Notes: generated from the sequence alone by a model not told the origin. Shown: positions 1-12,487, counted from the stretch's first letter. The stretch: DNA of 64,000 nucleotides from Chondrilla cf. caribensis (GCA_964020155.1 OZ026547.1:6214009-6278008), one strand, 5' to 3'. A program made the numbers and translations.

Positions 1-398
1 ATTCCTTGGGTGCCATTTTCAGGTTGAGAAAGACCAATCACTGAAAATATTACTTTCACCAAAGTCTTGGCGCTAAAATTGTACACCAATTTCTAATTCT
101 TGTTATTTCTATAGAAAACATTTTTCAGTATATTATTATGCTAGGTGTGCACTATGTCAGAATATAATATTGTAACATAATTGCAAATGATTGAGAAAAT
201 TCACACAGCATGGCTGCCCATTTAGATGTCCTCAATAATGAATTGATGAACCCTAATAATCAAAATCAAAAGGTTTTTTTGAAAATCAATGAAAATTATA
301 GTATATTTATAGTATAGTCTATATTGAATACAGTATGTCCTAATCCATATATAATCATGCTGCTAATTTGGATTATATTGGTTTATTGCTGTTAACAG

Positions 399-979
399 AT
401 AAACTTCTGGAAAGAACTAGAAGACAAGATGTTTGCAATTGTCCACTTGGACCAAAAGGGGCTAGAGGAACACCAGGACTGAATGGGATAAATGGAACAA
501 AGGGTGAAAAGGGAGACCCAGGACCACATGGGGAGAGGGGTGAAAAAGGAGAGCTAGGACTGCCAGGATCTCCAGGACCCCAAGGCATTAATGGAACAAA
601 AGGTGAACAAGGAGAAATAGGACAGGCAGGGAATGTTGGACAGAAAGGTGAACCAGGAATGAATGGAGAGAAAGGACTACAGGGAGAGCAAGGTCCAAGA
701 GGAAGTCAGGGGAAGAAGGGGGAACAGGGAAATAATGGAACGAAGGGGGAACGTGGAAAAAAAGGACAACCAGGAAGTGATGGACGAAAAGGTGAACAAG
801 GACTGAAAGGAGACATAGGAGTGCCTGGAGTTAATGGAACAAAAGGTGAACGAGGAGAAACAGGTCAACCAGGGAATAATGGACAGAAAGGTGAACCAGG
901 AATGAAAGGAGAGCGAGGTCCAAGAGGAAAGCAAGGGGAAAAAGGAGAGCCAGGAAAACAAGGGTCAATGCGAATGTGA
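399..979 (+). CDS. Collagen gene 1, exon 2 only (partial at left edge)
   Basis: Exon 2 of the first array member; its exon 1 must lie left of the window. The acceptor is GTTAACAG ending at 398. Reading in phase 1 gives (D)KLLERTRRQDVCNC and then about 58 Gly-X-Y triplets, ending GKQGSMRM and TGA at 979. Visible parts are the furin-like RTRR followed by Gln, a Cys-Asn-Cys pair, and repeated N-G-T sequons within the triplets. The sequence just after the stop looks like a frame-disturbed relic of the Cys-containing tail kept by other copies. AATAAA at 1008-1013 is a likely poly(A) signal. Its closest relative is gene 4. TTG at 368 lies in the intron and is not a start. Confidence 0.82.
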
Positions 980-1571
980 AAAGAGTGAACTAGGAGAATG
1001 CAGATGCAATAAAATGACACATACAAAGTAGGAAAAGTATGCATTTTCCAGATTTACAAACATCAGATTTCAAATTTAGGAAAAAAATATAACTAACTAT
1101 TCACTCATTCAACTATGAAACTCTATGATACTTTCACAGTAATTATTTGGACTACAATGTCTACATTGTATGAAATGTAGTCTTAATAAGCATCTAATCA
1201 GAGGAAATCTACATAATTGAGGTCACCATTGTATCTTAAAGTGAAGCGTACCTAATAGAGAATATACATTGCATATCCCTTGGCATGTGTGTATGCGTTA
1301 TGTGGTTGTGTGTGGTTGTGCGTGTGTTTACGTGTTTGTGTGTGGAGTATCATGGAAATGGTCTCTCTTCAATACAGCTAGGAGAGTTCTGTTTAAAGTC
1401 TTCAAATCTTTTCTGTGATTAAACACAGACGTGAAGCTACATGTACATTTGTACATATTTCTTCATGTGATTAGTCAATTACTCAATTGGTTACCAATCA
1501 CTGATAATCCATTTGATAATGACAGTTAATCGATTATGTACCAATGACGCCAATTAGTGTCTGTATGTGAA

Positions 1572-1850
1572 TGGCCAGCAATGTCAATGTAACAATAAAA
1601 TTAGGAAGCAGAAAATCCCAAATATCTCGGCCAAGGAAGATTCTATTAACTCAAAACTGTCATTGACTATAACTCTATTACCAAACAAAACGAACACATG
1701 GTGAGACAAATCATACCTGTTCAACAAATTCAATTCAATCGTGAAGGGGCCATGTGCTACGATGACATCATGGCACATAATCAGTTACTGAAGTTTGCAT
1801 GCAGCAATTAGTGTAGACTACAAAACAACATGTATATTGCAGCATGTGAA
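1572..1850. other. 279-bp insertion/deletion difference flanked by ATGTGAA
   Basis: The paralogous interval near 14560 runs straight from CTGTATGTGAA to ATAGTGGAG. Here the two are separated by about 279 bp, bounded by direct copies of ATGTGAA at 1565-1571 and 1844-1850. This is either an inserted element with a 7-bp target duplication here or a microhomology deletion in the other copy. No terminal inverted repeats were seen. Confidence 0.5.
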
Positions 1851-2669
1851 ATAGTGGAGTACCGTGTGTGGATGTGGTCAGTAAGGAATGCAGATTTCTG
1901 AGACCCCTTCTGTGACAAAACTATTCTAATGTGCCCTTGAGTGTGAAAGCCTTGTGGGCATCCTGGAGAAATATGCATTTGAACCCAAGCTGTCATTTTC
2001 CTGCTTATTGAATACAAATCTTTGTCCATTATGCAGTGCACACATGGAAGTACAGAAACCATAACTTGTTGTATGGTTAAGGGGAGTATCAAAGGGCAAA
2101 ACTGTGCATTTGCTTCTGCTACTGCACACTTTTGACCACAAGTGTGCAGCATCAACTAAGTGCCCATCGCTAATCAAAACAATTGACCACAATTTAAAAA
2201 TCTCACCCAATTTTCTGGCTTCATAACATCAATCATGAACTCAATACCAATACATACTCTTCAACAGTAAGTATAACATGTACAAATTATTAATTTTAGA
2301 GATAAGAAAACTACGAAGGTTCCTAAAAGTCAGCAAAATGTCCTGATGCCTTTTTGGGTGCTAACACCCGCACATGCGAACGCTTAATACCCATTGCAAC
2401 AGCAGCAACATGCTGATTTCGAATCGCCGAGAATAAAAAATTCAGGTGGAATGTGAGCACAACAGATTTGCCGAATAGAATCTAGATATTAAGCAAAGGT
2501 TCTAAACTTGTGAGAGACCCCGCCCAAGTGCAGAGGGAGATCGAATTACTTGTTTGTGAGGGAGGGTTAGTTTTGCATCTCTTGAATAACATCGCGAATG
2601 AGAAAATAGGAGAACAGGAGCTAAGAATGAAATGCGTCTTCGAATGAAATTTCAAATAAGACAGACACA

Positions 2670-2672
<3 letters not shown>

Positions 2673-2732
<60 letters not shown>

Positions 2733-2744
2733 ACACACACACAG

Positions 2745-2776
<32 letters not shown>

Positions 2777-2874
2777 ACAAACACACACATATACACATGC
2801 ACACACACAAACACACACATATACACACGCACACACACTTGTACTCGCACACGCAAACACATGCACACGCAATC
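2673..2874. repeat. (CA)n microsatellite upstream of gene 2
   Basis: Long interrupted CA dinucleotide run about 220-420 bp upstream of the gene 2 start. It produces spurious Thr/His and Val/Cys open frames on both strands. Confidence 0.95.
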
Positions 2875-2953
2875 AACACCAAGGTAGAATTACTAAGGCT
2901 TCCACAATTCCCATTATCTGTTCATATCCAAAGATAGTGTAGTATTTTACAGT

Positions 2954-3097
2954 TATTCATTGAGCAGACCTAGAAATGCACAATGAATATCATTAAAAGT
3001 GGGCATGTTCTCCCAGTGACTATAAAAGTTGCCTGTTCTGTTGTGGTTGCCACAAACTAGCACTGAGAAAGTTACAGTATTGACTTGAGCTACAGTT
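2954..3097 (+). promoter_or_regulatory. Gene 2 promoter, TATA-containing
   Basis: The conserved block begins ATTCATTGAGCAGACC. TATAAAA lies at 3021-3027, 77 bp before the ATG. The palindrome TGTGGTTGCCACA is at 3042-3054 and the leader ends GAGCTACAGTT before ATGG. Presence in every array member supports it as the proximal promoter and 5' leader. Confidence 0.65.
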
Positions 3098-5841
3098 ATG
3101 GCTACAAGCATTCAGGTCTTTGTACTAGTGGCTATTTTGTTTTGTGTGGTGACTACCAGTATGGGGGATACCACTGATTGGCAAAAGGCATTTTCACAAC
3201 TTGAAAACAAAGTGATGGAGCAACAAGAAGAAATCAAGTCACTTCACCTGATAATAGAACATTTGGAGAAGAGACTAGAACAACTTGAAGTGAAAGGTGA
3301 GTTAAGTGAGGTTCAGATACAACCCTACTCATCTACTACAACACTCTTCATGCCTATCAGTCAGGACTATCCTCCTGTTGAGTATGTAGTTTATAGCTTT
3401 ACTTCATTGTAAGATGTCACCCCACATTAGTGAGGGTCAAGTACACTATTAATGGAGAATGGTGAATTCAACTGTTGTTACACTGGAGACAAAAAAATCC
3501 AAGTTTTTGCGCATTCACTATTGGCAGTTGGATGTACAGGCATGAATCACTTAGTATGGTCATTAAAAACGGAATTCGATTGCAATAAACTTGTAGTGTT
3601 TCCTCCCCCACATCAGAATTCATTGGGTGCCATTTTCAGGTCGCAAAATATATTACTTTCGGCAAATTCTTTACGCTGAAATTCTACTTAAACTTCTAAT
3701 TCTCCTTACTTCTATATCCCCCCCGATTTCAGGTATATAATACTAAGGTACTCACTATGTCATAATTGCAAATGTCTGTGAAGATTCACACAGCATGGCT
3801 GCCCAGGTAGATGAATTGGTGATCCCTAAGGAACAAAACTAATTGTGAGCGGATCTGAGAAAAGGGACATCTTATGCACTTTCGTGTTTTTGCGTTTTTT
3901 CACATCATTTGAATGCTCCATCACAGAGCATTACGATGCCGTTTTCGGAATTGCGCATTTTGTTCACGAGATATACTGAGTTTTATTGCCATGCATAAAA
4001 GCTTTGGTGCGTGCGAACGAGCTACTTCCGGTAGCCTATTACAGTCTCCGTAAATTATGAATGAATGACGTCATGTAAGTTAGAAATGGCGCCGGCTTCA
4101 TGTCCTCGATGTGTATTTCGTTTCTTTAAGCGGTTTTAGGGACAAGAAGAGTTGTTCGATATTCTATATTGTACAATTTCTTCTATTTGCAGCATTTGTA
4201 TAATTGCGAACGAATATTCGGTTGCGCGCCTTATCAGCGGCAAGGTGCGAATATCTCCGTCTAGAAAAATGGCGCATTTCCGCTAGGTGCAAAATGCACT
4301 ATATCTTCAAAACGCAACATCGTATAGTCACGACGCTTGCAGAGAACATTCTACTAAAGCTTAAGATGATATTTATTGAAAAAACGGGAATTCGATAAAA
4401 TTCACACGAAAACATGTTTTGACCCGTATCAGGGTTTACGAAAACAACCAAAGATGTCCCTTTTCTCAGATCCGCTCACAATTAAGTGTTTACAAAAAAA
4501 AACGAAATTATAATGTAATCATACTAGTATATAGTACAGTTAAGAAAACAATAATTTCCTTCACCTTCTTTCACTTAACAGTTAACCTTTATCCACTAAC
4601 CATCACCGGTAGTTTTCTCATTACATAATTATTAATACTTAACATATATTACCAATGACAGTGAATTGCATAATTCATGAATGATCTGTCCAAGAGTTGG
4701 TTGACTAGATCCAGGAAGACGAGAGAAGCCCCTATGTCTTTTGTACTTATGAATCGTTCCTCAAACACTCACTTTCAAGTTATTCTTCTTCAACGATTAG
4801 AAATTTATTACGTACTATTGACGGTTATCCGTTAATAGTCATCGGTTAACGGTTACCAGAAATCAGTTAACTTTTAACCACTAAGAGTGATTAACCGTTA
4901 TCGCATTAACAGGTAATTGTATCCGTTAACGTTTTGTTTTTTTCTGAACCGTACCGTATAGTGTAAAATGACTCTTTGTTGGCAGGAGGAACTGAAAGGC
5001 AAGTGTCCTATAACATAATATAGTTATATGACACTTGCCTTTCAGTTCCTCTGTAGCCTGTCTTTTAGTATATACTTTGCCTTTCAGTATATAGTTTGTA
5101 TACATACAACCTATGTATACAAACATACAAAACTCACATCCTATTATGAATAGAGTATGTACTAATCCATATAATAACCATGATGCTAATGTGGATTATA
5201 TTATAGGATTATTGTTTTTAATAGATGAACTCCTGGAAAGATCTAGACGACAAGATGATGTTTGCAAGTGTCCCCCTGGACCAAAAGGGGTTAGAGGAAC
5301 ACCAGGACTGAATGGGCTAAACGGAACAAAGGGTGAAAAGGGAGACCCAGGTCTAAATGGGGAGAAAGGAGAGTTAGGACTGCCAGGATCTCCAGGACCC
5401 CAAGGACTTAACGGTACAAAAGGTGAACATGGAGAAAAAGGACAACCAGGGAATGTTGGACAAAAAGGTGAACCAGGAATGAAAGGAGGCAGAGGAGTAC
5501 CAGGACGCAATGGAACAAAAGGTGAACAAGGAGAATCAGGACAACCAGGAAGTGATGGACAGCAAGGTGAACCAGGACTGAAAGGAGAGGAAGGACTACA
5601 GGGAGAGCAAGGTCCGAAAGGAAACAAGGGCAAGAAAGGGAGAATAGGAGAGCCAGGACCACAAGGAATTAATGGAACAAAGGGTGAACGAGGAGAAAAT
5701 GGACAACCAGGGAATGTTGGACAGAAAGGTGATTCAGGACTGAAAGGAGGGCAAGGTCCAAGAGGAAAAAGGGGAAAGCAAGGGAAAAAGGGAGAGAAAG
5801 GGGAAAGGGGAGAGCAAGAAAGACCAGGGAAACCGAACTAA
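3098..5841 (+). CDS. Short-chain collagen gene 2 (coiled coil, furin-like site, collagen domain)
   Basis: Exons 3098-3296 and 5225-5841, predicted protein about 271 aa. Exon 1 gives a signal peptide ([16 protein letters not shown]..., likely cut near SMG) and a coiled coil, QLENKV through [10 protein letters not shown]. The donor is AAAG|GTGAGT and the acceptor TTTTTAATAG, joining G|AT to code Asp. Exon 2 opens [17 protein letters not shown] Gly-X-Y domain of about 60 triplets follows, with [12 protein letters not shown] repeats, and the Lys/Arg-rich end is [10 protein letters not shown]. The relic TTGAACAGATTGTGAAAAGG after the stop matches the tail coded in genes 7 and 8, so the tail has been lost. 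AATAAA is at 5885-5890. The intron (1,928 bp) holds a 635-bp MITE and a strong hairpin. Gene 5 is its closest paralogue. The secreted-collagen role is inferred from architecture. Confidence 0.82.
3845..4479. mobile_element. MITE-like element in gene 2 intron, AATT target duplication
   Basis: Ends GTGAGCGGATCTGAGAAAAG... and its reverse complement form perfect terminal inverted repeats of about 29 bp. AATT flanks both sides (3841-3844 and 4480-4483). The paralogous intron of gene 5 near 16787 has the undisturbed site ACTAATTAAGTG with one AATT. There is no transposase frame, so the element is non-autonomous. Its ends and TSD resemble the elements at 8763 and 26740. Confidence 0.85.
4987..5050. 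other. Intronic 28-bp-stem hairpin (gene 2)
   Basis: The arm starting AGGAACTGAAAGGCAAGTG pairs with an arm ending CTTGCCTTTCAGTTCCT. They make a stem of about 28 bp with one mismatch and an 8-nt loop. It lies about 175 bp before exon 2. A near-copy exists in gene 5 at 17301-17361. It could be a small-RNA precursor or a remnant of a fold-back element. Confidence 0.6.
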
Positions 5842-7524
5842 TTGAACAGATTGTGAAAAGGGTGAACTACTGGAAATTAGACATAATAAAGAGACACCTA
5901 CAAGGTAGGAATAAAAAAAACTTCAGATTTCAAATTAAAGAAATAAAATTAATATAACTATTTACTCATACCATTCAACTATAAAACTCTATGATACTGA
6001 GCTTTTTCACAGTAATTAATCGGATCAGAATGTCTACCTTGTATGAAATATAGTCTTAATAAGCATCTAATCATTGGGAATTTACATAATTGAGGTCACC
6101 ATTGTACTATCTTGAGGTGAAGTGTACATTACAGAGAATATGCATTGCATATACCTTGGTGGGTGCATGTGTGTGTTCTGTGGTTGTGCATGTGTTTGCA
6201 TGGTTGAGCGTTGAGTATCATGGAATAGGTGTGACTTCAATACAGCTAGGACGGTTTTGTTTGAACTCTTGAAATTTTAGCTGTGATTAAACATATACAT
6301 AAAGTTACAAGTACACACGGGATTAGTATTGAACATCGACCACTTGTGTTTGTACCTGTGGACATACCAGCAAGCGTAGCAAACATTGCCTTGAATATTT
6401 TATCTCTACTGCTTAGTGCACAGCCAGGAGGGGTACACGAAGGATAGACTAAAACGAGATTATTTGAATAAGCTTCTAACAAAATTACTCTACATCATCG
6501 TTCATACTATTATGATACTAACTACACAGTTTTTCTCTGCCACCAGTAAACCTCAGTTGAGGTTCACTGTGGGTCAGACTCTTAGGGTGAGATGGGGACA
6601 TCGGGCACTAAGACCACTCAGAACTGGTTGACTTACACACCTGATTCACAGTAATAATGTATCATAGATTTCGTTTCAAATGTCCTACTGCAATAAATGT
6701 TGATGTTTTCATTACTTCATGTTGTTTCAATTATTGGATCATAATAAGATGCATACATAAGGATATTCACTTACTTTCCATAATTATTACAAAGACACAC
6801 TTTTGGACATCAAGGAGTACTATAGGAACTTCTGGACAACCAGGAGTACTGGGAAATATTGAAGACACAAAAATGAGTGCACGTTAGAGGATTCAGTCTA
6901 TCCTTACAAGTGCAAATTCAATAATGGGAAGACATAACTATAGTGTTTATTCAATTAGTGATGCAACTATGCATGTATTGATAATATTACATGGATAAGT
7001 ACATACAATGGACGAAATAAGAATGTCACACAAGTCACTGCACATGTTTATGACATCTAGTCTACTTTTCAGGTGCTAACATCGATATATTACACCTAAT
7101 ATCCATCACAACAAAGGCAATATGCCCATTATGCATTGCCAAGATTTAGAATTTGGGTCAAAATTTGAGTGCAAACAGCTTCATGGAAAGTTATAAACCT
7201 ATAAGGTATGCCTAAGTCATTCCAGTACAAGTGGCAGTAGATCAATGAGTTAACATTAATTACTTGTTTCAGAGGGAAGAACAGAACTTAGGAATGGAAT
7301 GAGTCTTCGAATGATTCGAAAATTCAAATAAGCCCACACTCCAAGGATTAAGAAGGTACATATGATATTACACACACACACACATACACACACACACACA
7401 AACTAATTATAAGACACCCCACCCTTCAATCATCTTGCTTATACCAAGGCAGAATTACTAGGGCTTCCACAATTCTCATTCTCTGTTCATGTCAAAAGAT
7501 ACTCATACTATTATCATTATTATT
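5842..7524. other. Intergenic, genes 2-3
   Basis: Contains the 3' flank of gene 2, a decayed orphan collagen-like exon at about 6801-6880 (reading GTSGQPGVLGNIEDT, donor mutated to ATGAGT), and a short (CA)n at 7368-7401. No intact gene is seen. Confidence 0.6.
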
Positions 7525-7654
7525 ATTCATTGAGCAGACCTACAAATACACAATGAATATCATTGAAAGTGGCCCTGTTCTCAGTCTGCCTGTTTGGCTG
7601 TGGTGACCACAAACTAGCACTGACAAACGTCGAACATTGACTGAAGCTACAGTT
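7525..7654 (+). promoter_or_regulatory. Gene 3 promoter, TATA box deleted
   Basis: The same block as gene 2, but the segment carrying GACTATAAA between TTCTCAG and TCTGCCTG is missing. The palindrome TGTGGTGACCACA is kept at 7599-7611. Confidence 0.55.
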
Positions 7655-10136
7655 ATGGCTCCAAGCATTCAGGTCTTTGTACAAGTGGCTATTTTTTGCT
7701 GTGTGGTGACTACCTGTATGGGGGGTACCACTGATTGGCAAAAGGCTTTTTCACAACTTGAAAACAAAGTGATGGTACAAGAAGAAGAAATCAAGTCACT
7801 TCACCAGATAATAGAACAGTTGGAGAAGAGACTAGAACAACTTGAAGTGAAAGGTGAGTTTGTTGAGGTTCAAATACAACCTGCACTCCCTACTCTTCAT
7901 GCCTGTCAGTCAAGGTTATCCTCCTGTTGTTTATAGAATTTATGGGTTAAATTCATTGTAAGATGCCACCCCACATTGGTGAGTGGCAATTTGCAAGAAG
8001 GTACACTATTAAAATTTAATTGAGAATGGTGAATTCAACCGTTGTATCAATGGAGAATGATGCCAAGTATTTCTGAATTCACTATTGACAGTTTGATGCA
8101 CAGGCATGAATCACTGGTGTGGTCATTAAAAAGGAATTCGATTGCGATAATAACTTGTGGGGCTTCCCCGCTCAAACCAGAAATCATTGGGTGCCACCTT
8201 CAGGTTGCGAAAGACCATAGACCAAGAATATTAATTTCGGCAGTTTTGGTGCTAAAATATCACTCCAATTTCCATTTCTCGTTATTCCCATAGCAGACAT
8301 CTTGCAGGCTACTATTATGCTAGGTGTGCACTATGTGCAAATATATTATTCCGACATAATAAATGTCTGTGAAAATTCACACAGCACGGCTGCCCATTTT
8401 GATGTCCTCATTGAATTGATGAACCCTAATAAACAAATCAAAAGTGATTACAAGTAAGCAACGAAAATTCTAGTGTAATAATAACAGTGTAATATAATAC
8501 AAAATGACTTTTTTGTTGGCAGGAGGAACTGGAAGGCAAGCATTCTATAACAATTGATAACAAGCTCAGATAAACCTCTTCACAAATATGTCTGAGTTGG
8601 TACCACTAATACATAAAAAATCATAAAAAAATGAACTCACTTTCACATACAGGAGAATCCCTCATTGTTGTCCATGTGATATATATTATTTGTACAAACT
8701 CACATCCTACACTGAATACAGAATGTCCCAATCCACATTCATTTATGCGGGCAATTTGAATTGTGACCGTCCACGCGAAAAGGGTCATATTCGCGCATCT
8801 GACGGAAATCGAGTTTTTGATATCATTTGAAAGCTCGGACATAGCTACGTCGAATAGTGTAAGCAGCGGCTTCATATCTGCTTCCGTTCTTAAGTTACGG
8901 CACTTAAAATGGATAAGTTTCAGAGCTACGCATTCGAGAAAACAAGCAACTTCCGTTTTCTTGCATGATTCCGTGTACTAGCTGTCACATGACACGAACA
9001 CTGTGTCAAGGCGAACTCTAATGACATTCATAGCTCCGTATTACTATAAAAATGGCGTATTTCCGGCAGTATGTATTTTGAAAATTCGAAATCATTCGCA
9101 CAAAACGATCCAATTCATGACGGTCACACCATGAAAAGTTAGAAAAGTATATTTTGAACAATATTAACCTATAACCGCAAATTCGACGAAAGCGCACGAA
9201 ATTCTTTATCACCTCCATACTCAAATGTTTACATAGCGCGAATATGACCCTTTTCGCGTGGACGGTCACGATTATATTGGTTTATTGTTTTTAACAGATA
9301 AACTTACGGAAAGAACTAGATGACAAGATAGTTGCAGTTGTTCACCTGGACCAAAAGGGGTTAGAGGAACACCAGGACTGAATGGGGTAAATGGAACAAA
9401 GGGTGAAAAGGGAGACCCAGGAACCCAAGGACAACAAGGACTCAATGGAACGAAGGGTGGACGTGGAGAAACAGGACAATCAGGGCTGAAAGGAGAGCAA
9501 GGTCCAAGAGGAAAAAAGGGAAATCGAGGGGAAAAGGGAGAGCCAGGAATACCAGGACCACAAGGACTTAATGGAGCGAAGGGAGAAAAGGGTGAACTAG
9601 GAGATCAAGGAGTTAATGGAACAAATGGTGAACGAGGAGAAACAGGACGACCAGGAAGTGATGGACAAAACGGTGAACCAGGACTGAAAGGAGAGCAAGG
9701 TCCAAGAGGAAAAAAGGGAAATCGAGGGGAAAAGGGAGAGCCAGGAATACCAGGACCACAAGGACTTAATGGAACGAAGGGAGAAAAGGGTGAACTAGGA
9801 GATCAAGGAGTTAATGGAACAAATGGTGAACGAGGAGAAACAGGACGACCAGGAAATGTTGGACAGAAAGGTGAATCAGGACTGAAAGGAGACACAGGAG
9901 TGCCTGGACTTAATGGAACAAAAGGTGAACGCGGAGAAACAGGACAACCAGGAAGTGATGGACAGAAAGGTGAACCAGGACTGAAAGGAGAGCAAGGTCC
10001 AAGAGGAAACAAGGGAAATCGAGGGGAAAAGGGAGAGCCAGGAATACCAGGACCACCGAGATATAATGGAACAGATTGTGAAATAGCCCAACTAGCAGAA
10101 ATCATATGTAATGAAGAGACAGCTCCAAAGCAGTAA
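7655..10136 (+). pseudogene. Collagen gene 3, nonsense mutation in furin site
   Basis: Exon 1 is 7655-7853 and exon 2 is 9298-10136. Exon 1 is intact ([16 protein letters not shown]..., then the coiled coil). Exon 2 reads (D)KLTERTR and then TGA at 9321-9323, where gene 7 has CGA for the second Arg of RTRRQD. This is a CpG-type C-to-T change. The frame downstream is open through the collagen domain, with GEKGELGDQGVNGTNGE repeats and the tail YNGTDCEIAQ...ICNEETAPKQ, to TAA at 10134-10136. As read it makes only about 74 aa: signal peptide plus coiled coil. It is either a young pseudogene, a strain polymorphism, or a source of a truncated coil peptide. The intron carries a 507-bp MITE at the same site as in gene 7. 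Confidence 0.8.
8763..9269. mobile_element. MITE-like element in gene 3 intron
   Basis: About 34 bp of perfect terminal inverted repeat starts GTGACCGTCCACGCGAAAAG. The left flank is AATT (8759-8762) and the right flank GATT, a mutated AATT. It ends only 28 bp before exon 2, so it supplies sequence close to the branch-point region. A 507-bp copy sits at the equivalent place in gene 7. Gene 6 lacks it. No protein is encoded. Confidence 0.85.
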
Positions 10137-12184
10137 ACGTATGCATTCTCCACACATTTATATACAAACATCAGATTTGAAATTAAAGAAACAAATATAA
10201 CTAACATTAACTCATACCATTCAACAGTAAAACTTCATAATACTGAGTTTTTTCACAGTAATTAATCAGATCAGAATGTCTACCTTGTACAAAATATAGT
10301 TTCAATAATGTCCAATCAGAGGAAATCTACATACACATTGTACTATCTCGAAGTGAAGTGTTCATAATAGAGAAGATCCATTGCATATCCCTTTGTAAGT
10401 GCATGTGTTTGCATGTTTATTCGTAGAGTATCATGGAAATGGTGTCTTTCTAATACAGTTTAGTTTGAACTCTTGAAACTTTAGCTGAGAAGGACATAGA
10501 TATGAAGCTACATGTACGTATGAGATCTTATCACACATTGACCACTTTCGTTTGTGCCTGTGGACATACCAGTAAGCATAGCAATCTGTACTGCTTAGTA
10601 CACAGCCAGGAGGGGTATATGAATGACAGATTAAAACGAGATTAGTCAAAAAAGGCACAAACACAAGTATTCCCTTTTGAAGGACTATATAATTCCTGAA
10701 ACTACAATAGTGAATTCTTATTGTCACTGATGGAGAAGCTATCTCTTGTAAGATTGTTCATACCATTATTACACTAATTATGCAGTTATTATGCTAACTA
10801 CACAGTTTTTCTCTACCACCAGTGAACTTCAGTTGAGGTCACGTTCACTGTGAGTCACACTCCCCGAGTCAGGTTCAATAGGGACATCGGGGTCAAAGTC
10901 CACCTGAACCTGGTTGGCTTGTACACCGCAGTAATAATGTGCTATATATTTCATTTCAAATGTCCTGCTGTTCCTAATTTTGATGTTTTTATTATTTCAT
11001 GTTGTTTCCATTATTGGATCATAATAAGATGCATATAAATATATTGTTTCAATATAATTATTGTAAAGACACATATGGTAGGCGCCAAAATAAACTTTGC
11101 GTTCCATTCCATCTAAACGCAGCTTCGTACTTTTTGCCTACGGAAAAAAAAAACAAAAACGGAACCGAAAGAAATGGGAACTTGCAAAAAGACGGAGAGA
11201 ACGAAGTGTGTTGATTTGAACGTATTCTATCAAAAGACAGAACGATTTGGCTAGATATTTGATTATAAAGGTCTCATCGCTTTAGTACCGAATAAAACTA
11301 CCACAAACGGATTCATCTAAGCAGTGGAGGCATCTTCCGGAATGAAAAAATGGCGTTTCTCGATCGATCGATCCAGTGAACTCACCTCTTGATAAATTTA
11401 CATATTATGACCCATCCTTGATGTACAAATTCCTTATTCTCTCAAACAAACTTGGATAGTAGGACCACAAGGAACTTCTGGACAACCAGGAGTACTAGGA
11501 ACTTCCTGACAACCAGGAGTACTGGGAGATTTTGAAGACACACAAGTGAGTGCACTTTAGAGGATTCAGTCTAGCCTTACAAGTACAAATTCAATAATGG
11601 GATAACATAGTTATTATTCAATAATATTATTAGTGGTACAGCTGTGCATGTATTGATAATAATATTATATGGATAAGTTGACATACAATGGACAGATAAG
11701 AATGTAACACAAGTGAATGCACATGTTCATGATGTCAAATCTGCTTTCGGGGTGCTAAAAATGATAAATGACAGTTGATATCCGTCATAACATAGGCAAT
11801 ACGCACATTATGCATTGCCTAGATTTAGAATTCGGGTTAACATTTGAGTGCAAACAGCTTCATTGAAAGTTATAAACCTATAAGGTATGCCTAAGTCATT
11901 CCAGTGCAAGTGGCAGTAGATCAATGAGTTAACATTAATTACTTGTTTCAGAGGGAAGAACAGAACCTAGGAATGGAATGAGTCTTCGAATGAAGAATTC
12001 AAATAGGTCTCACATTCAGCAGTCTGTTAGCATGTGTCAAGTGAGCATGCACTTGCAACTCGAACAATTTAAACACCAATGAACCAGTGAATGTACACAT
12101 GGAAGTACAGTAACCATAACTTACAACACACTCCAAGGATTATTAAGAATGTTATGTACTCCAAGGACTAAGAATGTACATATG

Positions 12185-12265
<81 letters not shown>

Positions 12266-12348
12266 CCCAACCTGGACACCCTTCAATCAACTTGTTTACA
12301 CCAAGACAGAATTACTAAGGCTTTTACAATTCCTATTATCACTATAGT
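10137..12348. other. Intergenic, genes 3-4
   Basis: Contains the 3' flank, then a segment at about 11070-11450 that I do not find in the other intervals and cannot identify. A collagen-like orphan exon relic lies at 11459-11544 with a partial internal duplication of GTSGQPGVLG and an intact ACACAA|GTGAGT end. A (CA)n follows at 12189-12265. No intact gene was recognised. Confidence 0.55.
12189..12265. repeat. (CA)n microsatellite upstream of gene 4
   Basis: Nearly pure CA run beginning 299 bp before the gene 4 ATG. Confidence 0.95.
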
Positions 12349-12487
12349 TATTCATTGAGCAGACCTACAAATACACAATGAATATCATTAAAGGTGGCCT
12401 TGTTCTCAGATGACTATAAAATCTGTCTGTTCTGTTGTGGTTACCACAAACTACCACTGACAAACTTCGAGTACTGAAGCTACAGTT
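12349..12487 (+). promoter_or_regulatory. Gene 4 promoter, TATA-containing
   Basis: TATAAAA at 12415-12421, 73 bp before the ATG. The palindrome TGTGGTTACCACA is at 12436-12448. Confidence 0.65.

Larger units (their letters stand above)
980..2953. other. Intergenic, genes 1-2
   Basis: I support no gene here. It contains the 3' flank of gene 1 with the poly(A) signal, a GT-rich block around 1285-1345, a segment at about 1850-2640 that recurs at 14570-15370, and a long (CA)n tract. Open frames on the minus strand at 1808-2210 are shared with the paralogous interval but have no initiator or splice context I trust. Confidence 0.6.

Noticed and set aside
368..398. Extension of the collagen exons upstream to MDYIGLLLLT or MDFIGLLLLT
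   Set aside because: The apparent start is TTG and the segment is the polypyrimidine tract and AACAG acceptor. The 199-nt exon 1 supplies the real N-terminus in matching phase.
1808..2210. Minus-strand frames shared by the genes 1-2 and 4-5 spacers (MMLHTCGQKC...)
   Set aside because: Two overlapping frames in one duplicated segment, with no splice sites or recognisable domain. The similarity reflects block duplication.
2482..2937. Thr/His and Val/Cys open frames over CA repeats (also near 15520-15880, 25204-25525 and 60969-61511)
   Set aside because: Dinucleotide repeats are open in all frames. No independent evidence of coding.
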